In this document: positions 26,201-37,408 of the stretch, in pieces
How positions within the stretch are numbered: position 1 is the first letter of the stretch
Layout: the number at the start of each line of letters is the position of its first letter
Assembly: GCF_901709675.1 (NCBI RefSeq)
Contig: NC_051092.1
Span: 1,988,491 to 2,052,490, forward strand
DNA: 64,000 nt
Direction of reading: 5' to 3'
Origin: Syngnathus acus
Taxonomy: Eukaryota; Chordata; Actinopteri; Syngnathiformes; Syngnathidae
Position numbers and translations under genes: made by a program
The notes under the pieces: model-generated
Databases searched by the model: none
What the model was told of the DNA's origin: nothing
Seen by the model: the letters and a program-made list of their open reading frames with translations, nothing else

Positions 26201-26768
26201 AGGAGGAGATCGGGGCCGAGGCAAGTCAATGGAACCAGCGATGGGACAAGGGCAAGGGACACCGAGTCAGGGACGTTCGAACGCGGCGAGAGGACGACGC
26301 CGCAAATTGGCACCATGGCGAAACCGCCCCCCAGATGGACCCGTCGCAGGCGCCATCGGGGAAACCGTCCGTTATCAACTCCATCCTGCAAGAAATCTTC
26401 AAGCAGCTAGACGTTCTCACGCAGGTCAGTGATGGCAAAAATGTTGGTTTTGATTTCATTCGTTCGTACACAAATTAAGGCTTCAAATTTGTTCCAATTG
26501 AGCGCCGGCCTCAAAGGTGTCTAGTGAGTGCACGGAGACTCCGCCCCTCAGTTGTTAACTGTCAATCAAATACTTCTACGACGACTAAATAGAATTAGCA
26601 TTTTAGTGTGTACTCTTCTGATTCAACCCAACAACGAGGCACTCTATAGGCTAATGTCAAAGTCTTCCACCTCAGACCCTTTCCATATTGGAAGAGCGTC
26701 TCAGCCTGACGGAGGACCAACTTCAGGACAGGCTCAACAAAACCCAACGTACTGGAAGACCACCTTAA
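11237..26768 (+). CDS. poc1b: POC1 centriolar protein B (WD40 centriole protein)
   Basis: Centriole and basal-body protein needed for centriole integrity and ciliogenesis. Exons: 11237-11251, 11449-11533, 11743-11914, 11990-12169, 12414-12521, 12597-12712, 12774-12907, 13134-13202, 13383-13535, 13611-13688, 26104-26424, 26676-26768; phases agree, giving 507 residues (human POC1B about 478). Seven WD40 repeats occupy about residues 10-300 (for example [28 protein letters not shown]). A linker with [17 protein letters not shown] is typical of POC1B rather than POC1A. The last two exons, 12.4 kb away, encode the POC1 coiled-coil motif ([29 protein letters not shown]), which secures their membership. 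Exon 9 uses donor GTCCTT, a weak form. Exon 11 carries a charged, divergent linker. AATAAA overlaps the stop codon (26767-26772). Tandem with dusp6, as in human. Confidence 0.92.
15485..15655 (+). repeat. 82-bp tandem duplication
   Basis: Two near-identical copies begin AACATG at 15485 and 15567 and share AAAAAATTCCATCTACATG and CCAGTAATTTACAG. They differ by short indels. No coding content. Confidence 0.8.
15741..15830 (+). repeat. 47-bp tandem duplication
   Basis: AAATTTCAGGTTAGGGGTCA begins at 15741 and again at 15788; both copies run to TTAAAAGTTAG with one substitution in the matching part. It lies 85 bp after the 82-bp duplication. Confidence 0.85.
16040..16330. promoter_or_regulatory. 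GC-rich, CpG-containing island inside poc1b intron 10
   Basis: About 290 bp are much richer in G, C and CpG than the flanks (for example ACCGGCCGCCGTCTCGCG near 16062) and contain AGATGGCGG (about 16283), a YY1-type motif that often sits at transcription starts. It may be an internal promoter or enhancer. No coding exon was recognised nearby. Confidence 0.3.
20950..21265 (-). mobile_element. Gypsy-like solo LTR, copy A
   Basis: A 316-bp element starting TGTCATGAAG and ending GATCTTGACA (plus-strand reading), with TGTCA/TGACA inverted ends of LTR type. It matches the copy at 37409-37720 along its whole length. On the minus strand it carries a TATTTAAG TATA-like box. No internal retroviral genes flank it. 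The flanking 5-mers (TGAAC, ACTTG) do not match, so the target duplication has decayed. It lies in poc1b intron 10. Confidence 0.75.
21517..21829. mobile_element. hAT-like nonautonomous DNA element (MITE)
   Basis: A 313-bp element with imperfect terminal inverted repeats. The left end reads CAGGTGTTAAACTCAAGGCC; the right end, inverted, reads CAGGGGTGTCAAACTCAT. Both carry the GGCC-plus-pyrimidine ends known from abundant vertebrate hAT MITEs. No transposase. A clean 8-bp target duplication is not visible. A related fragment lies at 22941-22990. Confidence 0.75.
22941..22990. mobile_element. Fragment of a hAT-like MITE
   Basis: CAGTCGGGCC and GGGGGCCGTATGTTTGACAC followed by CGCTG resemble the ends of the element at 21517-21829. 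Only about 50 bp survive. Confidence 0.5.
25655..25686 (+). repeat. CCTCC-rich simple repeat
   Basis: A pyrimidine tract of TCCC units with few interruptions, in poc1b intron 10 about 420 bp before exon 11. Confidence 0.8.
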
Positions 26769-27722
26769 TAAACCATTGGATCACCTCAAATAAGGTACTC
26801 CAAATGTGTGTGCGTGCTTCCCCTTCTGGCATATTAGCATTTAACGCTCTGCGCGGCAAGGTCCGAGGGCGGATTGACCAGAGACATGCTAGTGTTCCTC
26901 ATCTGACATTTTCCCTGGATCACGACATCCATCTTGTGTCATTCCCGTCTCCGAAATAAGTGGCGAATGAAAGAAAAATGTGTTGGTCATCATAAGGACA
27001 AAGCTCCCAGCAGCGTCTCCGCCAACGTGGACGCCGCCTCACACGGCCAATCCAAAGCTCTGAAGCTTCTTAACTTTGCTCTTCCACTTAAACCCGTCAC
27101 TCGTGCAGCAAAGTGACGCGACCTCACTCACTTCAGCGCCCATCACCCTAGCTAATGAGGAGATCACTCTCCATCTGCTCCAGCTAGAGCCAGACCACTT
27201 TACAACATTGCTCCTTCGTGCGAGACCATTTTGTTGTGGTTGATTATCAAGGAATCCCATTTCATCTCGGTAAAGCATGATTGAAAATGTACCCGAATAT
27301 TATTAACCTCAAATTTATTGTTGGTTTTAATTGTGGCTAATTTTATGCATGCACTAACCTCAAAACAAGATTACGCTTCCTATAGACCTCTAAGATATAT
27401 TTTGATTATATTATATGGAATGGTTATACAGTATATATTATTAACATTGTATATTTTTTCCATATGTTTAAAAGCCCTCTTTAATAAAACATTTTTTTTT
27501 TTTTATGAATGAGCGACTGCTGTGTATTTGGCACTGGGGCTGTGGGACATGTCCCACAACACATGGCTGCCGTGGCATTACGCCTGCTACGTGACTGTGG
27601 GGATCTTCCTTGTTGATCCCTCGCTCTTCTGTTCTTCTTCCAGCGGCTTTATATTGCCTAACTGGATTGACCAGACTCCATCCTGCTTTCACTGCACACA
27701 AACACACATCTCAGAGCGTCGC

Positions 27723-27757
27723 GTCCTGTCCTGTCCTGTCCTGTCCCGTCCTGTCGC
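27723..27757 (+). repeat. CCTGT pentanucleotide repeat
   Basis: About six to seven units of CCTGT with one CCCGT variant, between poc1b and dusp6. Confidence 0.85.
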
Positions 27758-30449
27758 TCAGACTTTGGGGATGTTTCCCAACAGGAAATGGGAAAGGAGA
27801 GGAACTCCTCTTGTTGTTGAGGCCACATTTACGCTCTGGCAGCAGAAAGCAGGAAGTGAATGGGGTAAACACGTCAAGTCAGCACTTTCCTAGGAAGTGT
27901 TTTTTGTTTTTCCTATGAAGAACGCACGATGGGGTAAAGCCAGGGCAGCCGTTGGGCGCTAATCATCACGGTGAGGCGTTGTAAGTGCTGATCTTTCCTG
28001 CGTTGTGGAGCTTTGAACTTTTAAGTGGTTTAACTCCAGTGAATCTTTTAAGACGTGCAACCCTGCACGAGACCTGCGGGCAGCTGGTCTGACAAAGCAG
28101 GTTGCACTCCTTCTATGGTGGACTTCAGACTCTTATTCAGCTATAGAAACACACTTTCTCACGGCCGCCTATGTTCCTCAATGATTTTCCTGATTTTTTT
28201 TTTTTAAAGTTTTGATTCTAAATGAAGCTAAGTGTCAACTGCTTCAGATCTGAGTTGAGTGGACCTACACTGGAATGTGTCTTTGGTCGCAATGAAGCTC
28301 TTTGTGCACTCTCCTAGTCAAAGCCAATTAAAAAGGATTCCACAATAATTCCTGTCCCAGGAAGGCGTGTAACACTCCCAACTTTGTTCCAGCACAGTCC
28401 CACCGAGCTCATGATCTTTTCTGGGTGGTCCACAGCAAAAGCAAAGAAGGCTAATTGGGGTCAAAGTTAAAAAAAAAAAGAAATCTAACCCCATTCAGCC
28501 TTTTACTAACATTTTTGACACCTGGCAGAGAAACGAATCCGGCGCTGTTTCTGAACCGATTTATTAATTAATTTATTTTAAATCTGAGTCTGGTTGTGAC
28601 TTATGTTTTTGACTTTGGATTCCAGCTACTTTTGCCGTCAAGGATGATTGGCCTTACCATTGATATTTTGCCACTTTTGTCATATCTGCGTGCTGATGAC
28701 ATCCCGGCACACTCGAAAGTTGTTATCGATAAGTACACACACTCGTTATCTGCACGGTAGCAGCGTGGGCGGAAGTTCACAACTCTGCCGCCGTCCCGTC
28801 TCGCTGACGACGTCTGTCTGTCTGTCTTTGCTGACTGTGTCATGTGTCACGGGGACTTCCTGTTTTCAGGACGCTGTTTCCTGTGTGTGCGTGACCCTAA
28901 CACACACACACTACCACGCCCTCTTTTCTTCTCTGCCGGGTAATCTTGTCCTCCTCCCTCGCGTCTCTCTGCCACCGGCTGGTCGTCTCAGACGGGCTAG
29001 TCTTTTGTCCTCACACAAAAAGATACACACACTAATCAGGTTCCTGTGTGTGTGTGTGTGTTTTTGTGATGCAAGTTTGAATAGGCGTTACATGAATATT
29101 GCTGCTTTGTGTCCTGTATTTTCTTTTTTGTGCTTCAGAAGCCCCCAATGACCCTGGATCAGCTGCTCAGCTAATGTGGAAACATGCAAACGAGAAGTCT
29201 TACATTTACAGATGTACGCAAAAAAAAGTTAAAGTGTAAGCTGAGATGAGAAGGTCCACACAAAGTAAGATGGAAACTCATGTTAATTTATAAACACAAA
29301 TGAACAAAGAGGTCAACAACAATTAAGATTTAACCTCAAACTTTTTCCAGTGTACCTTGACTTACAAGTGTGTCACTTATGAATAAGATTAAATGTTCAG
29401 CTCTATTTTATAGACCGCTATATTAAATCATTGAACAAATTCGACGCGGCTGTCAAGTCACTGCAGTATTTTTGCTTAAATTTGAAGTTTGTATTTGGAT
29501 CCGGTCTGACTCGGTTCTCATCCAAAGTCAACGTCTGCGTCCAAGGCTACTAACACGTGATTTAAAAAAAAAAAAAAAAAAATCATCCAAATAGTCTTCA
29601 AATGCAGTGGAGGTCAAATCCTACCAGACAGCAAGGAGTAGAAAAGAAAGAGCATAATAGATTGAAAGGTGAATGCAAACAGCTTGGCTCCATTCGCTGC
29701 ATGGGGGACGAGCAAGAGGGGCGGTGATCCGGCGGGGGGTCAACAAGGGCCCCGCGTTCAAGCTGGAGCCGCTTCACACATATGCTGACATACACACGCA
29801 CACACACTTTTGTTCCCAGCCCCATGTTGGACCCCCTCAGTGGGGGGCATGCTTGTTACTTCAGAACTAGAGCAGGACCTCTGCGGGTACATTTGGAGGC
29901 CATGGGGGCCCCATGAAACCAGGAAGTGCCAGTCTAATGTCATCAAACGTAAAAGAGGACCCCCACACTAGCAGGGGCTATGTTTGAGACCCATCCACAG
30001 TCGGTGAAAATCTGAAAAAAAATGGGTATGATGAGGATAAAAGGTAGAAAAGCAGAAAAGTATTCTTAATCATGTTTTGCACACTAACCTAAAAGGCATA
30101 TTTCCATCATACAAACGATTCTCCCAAAAGTTCATTTTTTCAGAATGCTGTTCATTATAATTATTTTCCTTAAGATGTACAGTTAGTTTCTAATATTCGT
30201 GTGACAGCTAAGCGTGTTGACTTTTACTTGTATTGTAACAACAAACTGAGTGATGGGATTGTGTTGGTGCAGCATGTGAAAGCCGACTCCCCCCTTCCTC
30301 CCCTTGTCCTCCCTACCACCCTCCCTCCCGCCAGCCCTCCTTCCTTCCGCAGTTCTTCATCGTGTTTGCACTCACTTGATCCGGAGCGGAAATTCCTCTC
30401 CCTCTTTTTTTTTTTGTGAATGACAAACTCATTAACAATTCATCAACAC

Positions 30450-30862
30450 AGAGGGGGGCGGGGGAGCAAGAAAGGAGGGCGGTTCGCGCCTTCCGGCCAA
30501 CCGTTGCTAGGACGACCGAGACTGGGGCCTCCTGCGATTGGCTGAGCATTGGAATGCCGCGCCGAGGCCACGCCTTCTCATTCTCCTCCTCCTCCGCCAT
30601 TCAGAGCTTCGCGCTGCTCTCCAGGCTTCAGTAAGAGAGAAGAGAGCTGACGAGCAAACACGGTTGACAACTCATTCAAGCTTCGGGACGACCTCTGTTG
30701 GAAATTCAACATTCTCGGATTATTTTTGCCCTGGGTTCGTTCGGAACGAAGCGATTTGAATGAGCAAGAGCCAGCCGTGGGATTCATTCATCTCCCCGTC
30801 GTACACGGAGTCAACCCGCCGCCCATTGATTTAATAGCGCTTCCCCCCCGGGACCCGTCTAA
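30450..30862 (+). promoter_or_regulatory. dusp6 promoter and 5' leader (CpG-rich)
   Basis: CpG density rises from about 30450 and stays high through dusp6 exon 1. GATTGG (inverted CCAAT) at about 30536-30541 and a second ATTGG at about 30548 suggest NF-Y binding. GTTGCTAGGACGAC (about 30502-30515) is weakly X-box-like. No clear TATA box. The leader contains a 24-codon upstream ORF. Confidence 0.55.
30760..30834 (+). CDS. Upstream ORF (24 codons) in the dusp6 leader
   Basis: ATG at 30760-30762 opens a 24-residue frame (beginning MSKSQPWDSFISP) that ends at TAA 30832-30834, 28 bp before the dusp6 start codon. In a tightly controlled feedback phosphatase such a frame could limit translation. 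Whether it is translated is unknown. Confidence 0.35.
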   Translation: MSKSQPWDSFISPSYTESTRRPLI

Positions 30863-33530
30863 ATGCTGGACAAGTTCAAGCCCGTGGCCCCCCCGCAGAA
30901 GCAGCCGCTCGACTCGATGGTCATGGCGGTGAGCAAGACGTCGGCGTGGCTCCGCGAACAGCTGGCCGCGCCGCGTCGCGACTGCCTGCTGCTTCTCATG
31001 GACTGCCGCGGCCAGGAATCGTACGAGTCGTCGCACGTCCAGGGCGCCATCAGCGTGGCGCTGCCTGGCCTCATGCTGCGCCGCCTCCGCAAGGGCAACC
31101 TGCCGGTGCGGGCGCTGCTCGCCGACGGGCCCGACCGGGAGCGGTTCGCGCGCCGGTGCAAGAGCGCCACCATCGTGCTCTACGACGAGTACAGCCGCGA
31201 GTGGAACGAGAACGTGGACGGCGGCTCCGTGCTGGGGCTGCTGCTGCGCCGCATGAAGGACGAGGGCTACAAGGCCTTCTATCTGGAGGGTGAGTCGCTC
31301 CCCCGGAACCGCTGCACTTGGGCTGCTGGGCTTTAGTTACCCGGCCGGCCGTAATTGACACAACAAACAAGTCGTCACAACCTGAACCAACATAAGAACA
31401 ACAACAAAAACGATACATTTGTATTTGTTGCAATACAATCAGTGATATTTTCCTTCAAAAAGGCAAGTTATTTGAAGAATACAGTTTGGTTTTATTACAC
31501 CATACTTTTTCGAGGAAAAATAAGCAAATTTGGTATGAAAAATTTCAGTTCAATATTTTCCAAACAAACAAAAAACTAGACGGTATAAGTCTTTTTCTCC
31601 AAAAAATATGCATTTTTTTTTTAATTTTCTTGCATGAAACATGATCTTAAAAAATGACTTGATTCTATTATTAGTCAAGCCAGCAGCTACCGTCGAGTTT
31701 GTCTTATCTTACACCAGCATAACCTTATGGTGGATGTGATATAATGGTAAATTAGTGGTGGTAAAGCAAAGGTCCTCGGTCCATATCTGGTCCGCTTGGA
31801 TCGGGCATACAGGACCTGTATTACAATGATTTGTATGTTCCAATGTTTATGTGGTATTTTCTGTTGTATTGTTAGTTTATGTAAAGTGCTTTGCGAAAGT
31901 GCAATTGAAATAAAGATGTATTGTATTCTATTCTAGGCGGCTTCAACAAGTTCCAGGCTGAGTTCCCGAATCTTTGCGAGACCAACCTGGACGGCTCTTC
32001 CGACAGCAGCCCCCCCTCCACGCACGTCCTGGGCCTGGGCGGCCTTCGCATCAGCTCGGACTCTTCGGACATTGAGTCGGACCTGGACCCGAGCAGTGCC
32101 ACAGAGTCGGACGGCAGCCCGCTGTCCAACCCGCAGCCGTCCTTCCCTGTGGAGATTCTGCCCCACTTGTACTTGGGCTGTGCCAAGGACTCCACCAACC
32201 TAGACGTGCTGGAGGAGTACGGCATCAAGTACATCCTCAACGTCACGCCCAACCTGCCCAACCTCTTTGAGAACGCCGGCGAGTTCAAGTACAAACAGAT
32301 CCCCATCTCGGACCACTGGAGCCAGAACCTGTCGCAGTTCTTCCCCGAGGCCATCAACTTTATTGGTAGGTTAAGCACTGAACTCCAAATTGACAACAAA
32401 ATGTTTCTCCAAACGAATTAATTTATTAGGGGGGAAAAAAAAAAACGTTAGTGTTTTGGATTAAAAAAAAAAAAGTCCCAGAGAGGAAGCGTGTTGCTGC
32501 TTGTTTTGTGTTAGCGTAGCCTGTTAGCCCTCGCCTTTCCGTGACACTGGCGCCATTTGGGCTACGAAAGGCAGCCGGAGTCATGAGGGCGCTGTCAAGG
32601 CTCACAGGATGTCAACAGGGCCTGTAAATGGCTCCTTTTGTTCATGTAATGGGTTGGGGGGGAAGGGGGGCATGTCCTAGATTACTTTCAATGGCGCTTC
32701 CTTCCTGTTACGCTCAAATTACCGTCCGGCTTGTTGCTCTCGGGTTTCAGCCAGGACCTTTTAGCGAGTGCAGCTCTTACACAAGAGCCTGCTGTAGCGC
32801 TACGGCCCCCGCTGATCATCTCAACCACTTCCCTCAGTGCTGATAAGAGGCCAGCGCGTCAAAAGCACAATGTTCCCGAACATGCTTTCAGCAGTTCAGC
32901 AAATGGAAAGCAAAAGCAAAAAAAAAAAGGCAAAGCTCCATAAGTAAGCCGTCAAATATCAGCCATTGGTCACTACAGTTCAATCAAAGAGTTGCGCTCT
33001 TTGTTTTAAATATTAATTAATGGCCAAAACACAAAACTTCATATCTGCTGGGTTTTCCCATTGCCAGATTGTTACTTCAGGAAGTTTTGTATTTTTCCTA
33101 TAATTCTTTCTCCATTAGGGATGATCACAGTACTCATATTAGTATCGGTCTGGAAAATCCTGAGTTCCCATGTTAACGATGCTCCATTTCTCTTCCAGAC
33201 GAAGCACGGGGTCAACACCGTGGCGTGCTGGTACATTGCCTGGCCGGCATCAGCCGCTCGGTGACGGTGACGGTTGCCTACCTGATGCAGAAGCTGCAGC
33301 TGTCCATGAACGACGCCTACGACATCGTCAAGACCAAGAAGTCTAACATCTCTCCCAACTTCAACTTCATGGGCCAGCTGCTGGACTTTGAGCGCACGTT
33401 GGGCCTCAAGAGCCCGTGCGACAATCGGCTGGCCGCTACCTCTGTCGCGCCCCCCGGCGGCCAGCCCCTCTACTTCACCACACCTACCAACCACAACGTC
33501 TTCCAGCTAGATCCTCTCGAGTCCACGTGA
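30863..33530 (+). CDS. dusp6: Dual-specificity phosphatase 6 (ERK-selective MAP kinase phosphatase)
   Basis: Cytoplasmic phosphatase that dephosphorylates the TxY loop of ERK1/2 and acts as a feedback brake on FGF/RAS/ERK signalling. Exons 30863-31289, 31937-32365 and 33199-33530 give 395 residues (human DUSP6 381). The N-terminal rhodanese-like (CH2) domain holds the ERK-docking motif [11 protein letters not shown] (about 73-83). The catalytic domain has the general-acid Asp in PISDHW and the active-site P-loop HCLAGISRS, with Cys299 (codon 33237-33239) and Arg305. The [20 protein letters not shown] linker and [13 protein letters not shown] favour DUSP6 over DUSP7; the C-terminus [16 protein letters not shown] is a little DUSP7-like. 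Position downstream of poc1b supports dusp6. The start codon has A at -3. Confidence 0.94.
31290..31936 (+). other. dusp6 intron 1, ending in a retroposon-like tail
   Basis: AT-rich intron. Its last 60 bp include GTAAAGTGCTTTGCGAAAGT (31881-31900) and AATTGAAATAAAGATGTATTG, resembling the 3' tail of teleost L2-type LINE/SINE elements. The exon 2 acceptor TTCTATTCTAG lies just after it. Confidence 0.5.
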
Positions 33531-34275
33531 ACGGGCGGCAAAGGTTGGAAAATGTGAAATCTTGATGACCTCCTAACGTCCTGGAAAGAGTTTTCTGGCT
33601 GACAAGGCCGGATGCGAGCGGCGATCGCTTCAAAGCCGGCCGGGCGGGCGGGTGACGGCGGTCCTTCCAGCCAAGTGTGTTCAAACTGGACCACCATTTT
33701 GAGTCGTGGACTCCATCTGACTTTAGCGATTATCTTCTGTGAAGACACAACTGGACGCTCTTTTGTACATAGTTGTTGATTATGCCAAAAAAAGAAAACA
33801 ATCAATCAAAAAGGAGGCTTTTTCATCTGTGTAATCTATTGCAGTGTTTTCCCAACCTCACCCCAAATATATTGTGAAATATCTCATTTTCCAAACAAAT
33901 TTACAGCGTAGGAGAAAAACGCATGAAGAGTTTGAATACTAGGACCAATCGAGTGAAATAATAAATTCATAATGATAATAATTTCCCACAGCACAGTGTA
34001 TGGGAAGCACTGCTCTGAGCCAACAGCAGGCCTTGTCTTTGCACCTCCCTCCCAACTAATCAGTCCAGCTGAGGTTGCCTTATTTATTTCGCCTCCTCAT
34101 GTGACTTTTTTTATTATGGGGGCAAGTGGAGTTTATTTTTTTTGTGCGTGTGTGCGGTGAGGGTCTCCGGGGGTGAAAGTATATGACGATGAGAGGAAAA
34201 GAATGTGGACGTCTCCCTCCTTCCTCCTATGAATGTAAAGATAAGTTATTAATAAATTGATATTTTGTCTACGGA
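33531..34275 (+). other. dusp6 3' untranslated region
   Basis: Noncoding sequence after the stop codon up to AATAAA at 34251-34256, the best poly(A) signal, followed about 20 bp later by a GTGTTGCGTGTTCTTG GT-rich stretch that suits cleavage. AT-rich parts may affect mRNA stability, but no perfect ATTTA cluster was noted. Confidence 0.55.
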
Positions 34276-35247
34276 AAATGCTGTGTTGCGTGTTCTTGAA
34301 GCCTCGTGGCCAGAAACAGTCCAGACTGGTTCATCCAGGTTTTGTTTTTGTTGGCTGAACCCTCAGGTATTTCCCACGAGACATCAAAGTAAGTGTGAGC
34401 GACGACAACAAGGTGCTTAGGTGTTTTCATACAGACTTTTAAAAATGAGTTCATCATGAAATGGAAGTAACACACAAATAAGCAGTTTTTTTTTCTCCTC
34501 AATCAGGACGACACAGTTTTTTTTGTTTTTTAAGTCACTTATATACATTTTATTCTAAGATGTTTCAGCTAGTGGCTTTTACACAACTTTTTTTCCACTA
34601 AATCAAGATCAAAATTGAACTAGTTTGTAACATCTGCCCACTACCGTAAGAATCGGAACATGCAACAACAACAGGCACAGAGTGGGGAAGATGCAACGAA
34701 GCCAAAACTCACCGTTGTTTTTGCGCCGAAAGTACGTGCGCATCCTTATTATGAACGTCATCTTTATTGAAAAAAGAAAAAGTGGGTCTTCCGGACACTG
34801 TCATTTTGTTCAGGCACCTTTGTGGACGGCTACAGAGTCCTCATTGTGTATGGAAGACAAATATTGCTACTCATTGCTCTGTGGACAAATAAGTGATGAA
34901 GAAAGTTACTATTGTTACATATTGACATCTCATATTATGTCACAGTGATGGCTTGAAATGTTTCATCCAACTGCTTTTGTTTGTGTGAACGTGTTCAGTT
35001 CATAGTTCCTAATTGAAATTTTATGAACAAAGTAAAAAGTCCATTTTCTTCATTGTTTTCACCCATTCCATTCACACGAGTACCCAAGTGCTATCACCTT
35101 ACAATCTCAAATACAAGAAAAATGCTTGAATTGTCTTTTTCTTTGAATGAATTGAAACAAAAACATGACTGTGGTTCAGTATGCAATCTGCTGCAGGTGC
35201 CAGACTAAGATTGGAAACAAAGGTTGTAAAAATGAAGTATTCAATAC

Positions 35248-35340
35248 AAACCCTAACCCTGGTTTGAAACCCTAACCCTAGTTTGAAACCCTAACCCTGG
35301 TTTGAAACCCTAGTTTGTAACCCTGATCCTAGTTTTAAAA
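35248..35340 (-). repeat. Telomere-like satellite (AAACCCTAACCCTGGTTTG units)
   Basis: About five units of a 19-bp period combine CCCTAACCCT with GGTTTGAAA or AGTTTGAAA. The CCCTAA core equals the telomere repeat in inverse orientation. A decayed relative lies at 62750-63030. Confidence 0.8.
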
Positions 35341-35981
35341 TAACACTATATTTGCTTGAACTAACTTTTCGTTTTTAGTGAATGTATTATTTCTTAACCT
35401 ATTGAACACTGTTGCTGATGTCACATGCCACTCCAGCAGGCTCCGCCTCTTAAAGTCATGAAGTTTAAAAATGCATGTGGATGATGTCCAGGTTTCCCCC
35501 CCCCCCACTTTGTTCTTATGTCAGCCTCCTCTGGAAAATGATTACATGCCGCATGGAAAAAAATAGCAACACAAATGGAGAGTAAGAATGAATCATTGCG
35601 TGCGTGGGTGTTCATGAATCATTGTGTGTTGTGTTAGACATCTAATGATTGACTGCTATCCAAAGCTACGCCTTAACGTCATTGTGTGTCTTCATACTAT
35701 TTGTGACTTCACAATATGTCATAATTATTTTTAACGCACTACCATATTTGACTTCCCCTTTAAAAATCATGAAAAATGAAAGAAATAACTAGACTTCTCT
35801 CAGAGTAAGAAAACAAGCTATGTAAATATCAATCAATTCAATTAAATGACTAAAACCATCACTCTTAGTCTGCGATTCTTATCTTTCGTGCATGTCAGCT
35901 CGTCAAAGTTCACCGGAAATCAGAGCATCCTGAACCTTTAGCGAGTGATTGACAGGCAGGGGTGGGCACGCTGGGAACGCC

Positions 35982-36014
35982 CGGCAGGCAGGCAGGCAGG
36001 CAGGCAGGCAGGCA
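35982..36014 (+). repeat. GGCA tetranucleotide microsatellite
   Basis: About eight pure GGCA units inside a GC-rich patch. Confidence 0.95.
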
Positions 36015-36995
36015 CGGACCCCCTGCTCTGGCTCTTCCTGTCCGCAGCCTTGGCCGGTGTCGGGCGACGTGGGCGAGCGTGGTTAATTTTAGCTCCACGC
36101 GTCCTTTCAGCTCCAATCGTAGCACTCTTTCAATGCTTTTTCCACCGAGGGCCACCTTGGAAAAAAAAAAAAATCCTTGACTCAGAGATTCACTGTACTA
36201 AAGTATATTAAAATAGCACAAACTGTCATGAAAGGTACGTTTGGTACTTTGGAGAGGAGGCAGTAAAAGTTCTTGGATGGAATTGCAGGTTTTCAGGTTT
36301 TCCACACACATGACAGCCAGCCTTATTTTGGACATGGCATCCATGTTGCTAAACTTGGTGCGCCTGCTAATCCTCTGCTAACACTTTGAGTCCACATCGA
36401 CACCCCCGCCGACCCCCCTGCCGGTGTTGACAGCTCCCCCCCCCTACACACCTTTTTTTTCCATTTTCTTCACCCGCCTATCAACATGAACTGTAGGAAC
36501 CCTTTTGAATACATTTGTATGTTTATTTTTCACACGAATCCAATTTTCATTGACCTGTTATCATTTATTCCACTTGAAATGTTTGTTTGCACGATACTAT
36601 TGACGTTTATTTTGATGCTGCCTTCCGCCCCCTCCCCACTTTGACAGCTGGCTTCAGTTCCCTTTTTAACCCCCCCGCTCCCCCACCTGTCTCATGTCAC
36701 CGTCACTCCCTCCTCGTCCACGCCAGCAATTTCCTGTTGCCCTCGCAGATCGTGTTACACGTTCCAAAAGTACACACAACCCACACAGCCACATGGAAAT
36801 GCACATTCTCCCTTGGCATGCCAACCATGCTGTCATCATCATCATCTCCACTCACAAGCCTTGAAAGCTCATTGCGGCTGCTTTTCTCTCCGACACACAC
36901 ACACGGATTATTAATCCCACTCAGGGAACAGGCTGTGACCCAAAACCTCATCGGAAGTAACAGATGGCTCACGAAACAACACCAAACAAACACTG

Positions 36996-37020
36996 TACGC
37001 GTGTGTGTGTGTGTGTGTGT
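36996..37020 (+). repeat. GT dinucleotide microsatellite
   Basis: About eleven GT units after ACGC, an alternating purine-pyrimidine tract able to form Z-DNA. Confidence 0.95.
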
Positions 37021-37408
37021 CCCACCTTTATAAAAACCTTTTTTCTCTTCATACTCAAAGTCCTTGGTACATGCCGTTCCTGGAACACCAAGATTAACAG
37101 AACTAAGAGATACTTGTAGCAACAGTTGGTGGTAGAAAATAAGAAAGAGTTTCTAAAATCAGTAATCACATCTTTGGTTTTTCAAGTCAAGAAGACTCGT
37201 CGGAGCCGGGCTACAAATTCATCAAAAGCGAGGCCGAGCTCCTCACTCGAAAGAAGTCAAACAATAACCGTCAATCTAGCATGAGTGTTTCATCTGAACC
37301 GAGATTTTAATAGTTAACAAAAACTCACATCATAAAACTAAAATCGACACGAAACGAAAACAAAAATGCTTAAAAAACAAAATAAAAAGTAACTAATTAA
37401 CTAGAAGC

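Larger units (their letters stand above)
26773..30862. other. Intergenic region between poc1b and dusp6, with the dusp6 promoter
   Basis: No coding exon recognised. Simple repeats: CCTGT units (27723-27757), GT runs near 29046-29061 and an A18 run (about 29564-29582). From about 30450 the DNA becomes GC- and CpG-rich and forms the dusp6 promoter and leader. Visible sites include an inverted CCAAT box (GATTGG, about 30536-30541) and a kappaB-like GGAAATTCC (30388-30396). A second poly(A)-like AATAAA (about 27482) could serve a longer poc1b transcript. Confidence 0.55.

Noticed and set aside
28648-29151. 167-codon plus-strand frame between poc1b and dusp6
   Set aside because: It is rich in Cys, Ser, Thr and CA/GT simple repeats, has no domain I recognise and lies in noncoding DNA.
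30859-31293. Arg/Ala/Gly-rich frames overlapping dusp6 exon 1 in other frames
   Set aside because: Typical shadows of a CpG-rich exon.
31872-32399. 175-codon open frame on the minus strand
   Set aside because: It is antisense to dusp6 exon 2, whose GC-rich codons leave the opposite strand open; no splice or family support.
36990-37025. Possible CRISPR-like or other ordered array from the GT repeat
   Set aside because: It is a plain dinucleotide microsatellite; this is a vertebrate genome and no spacer-repeat order exists anywhere in the window.
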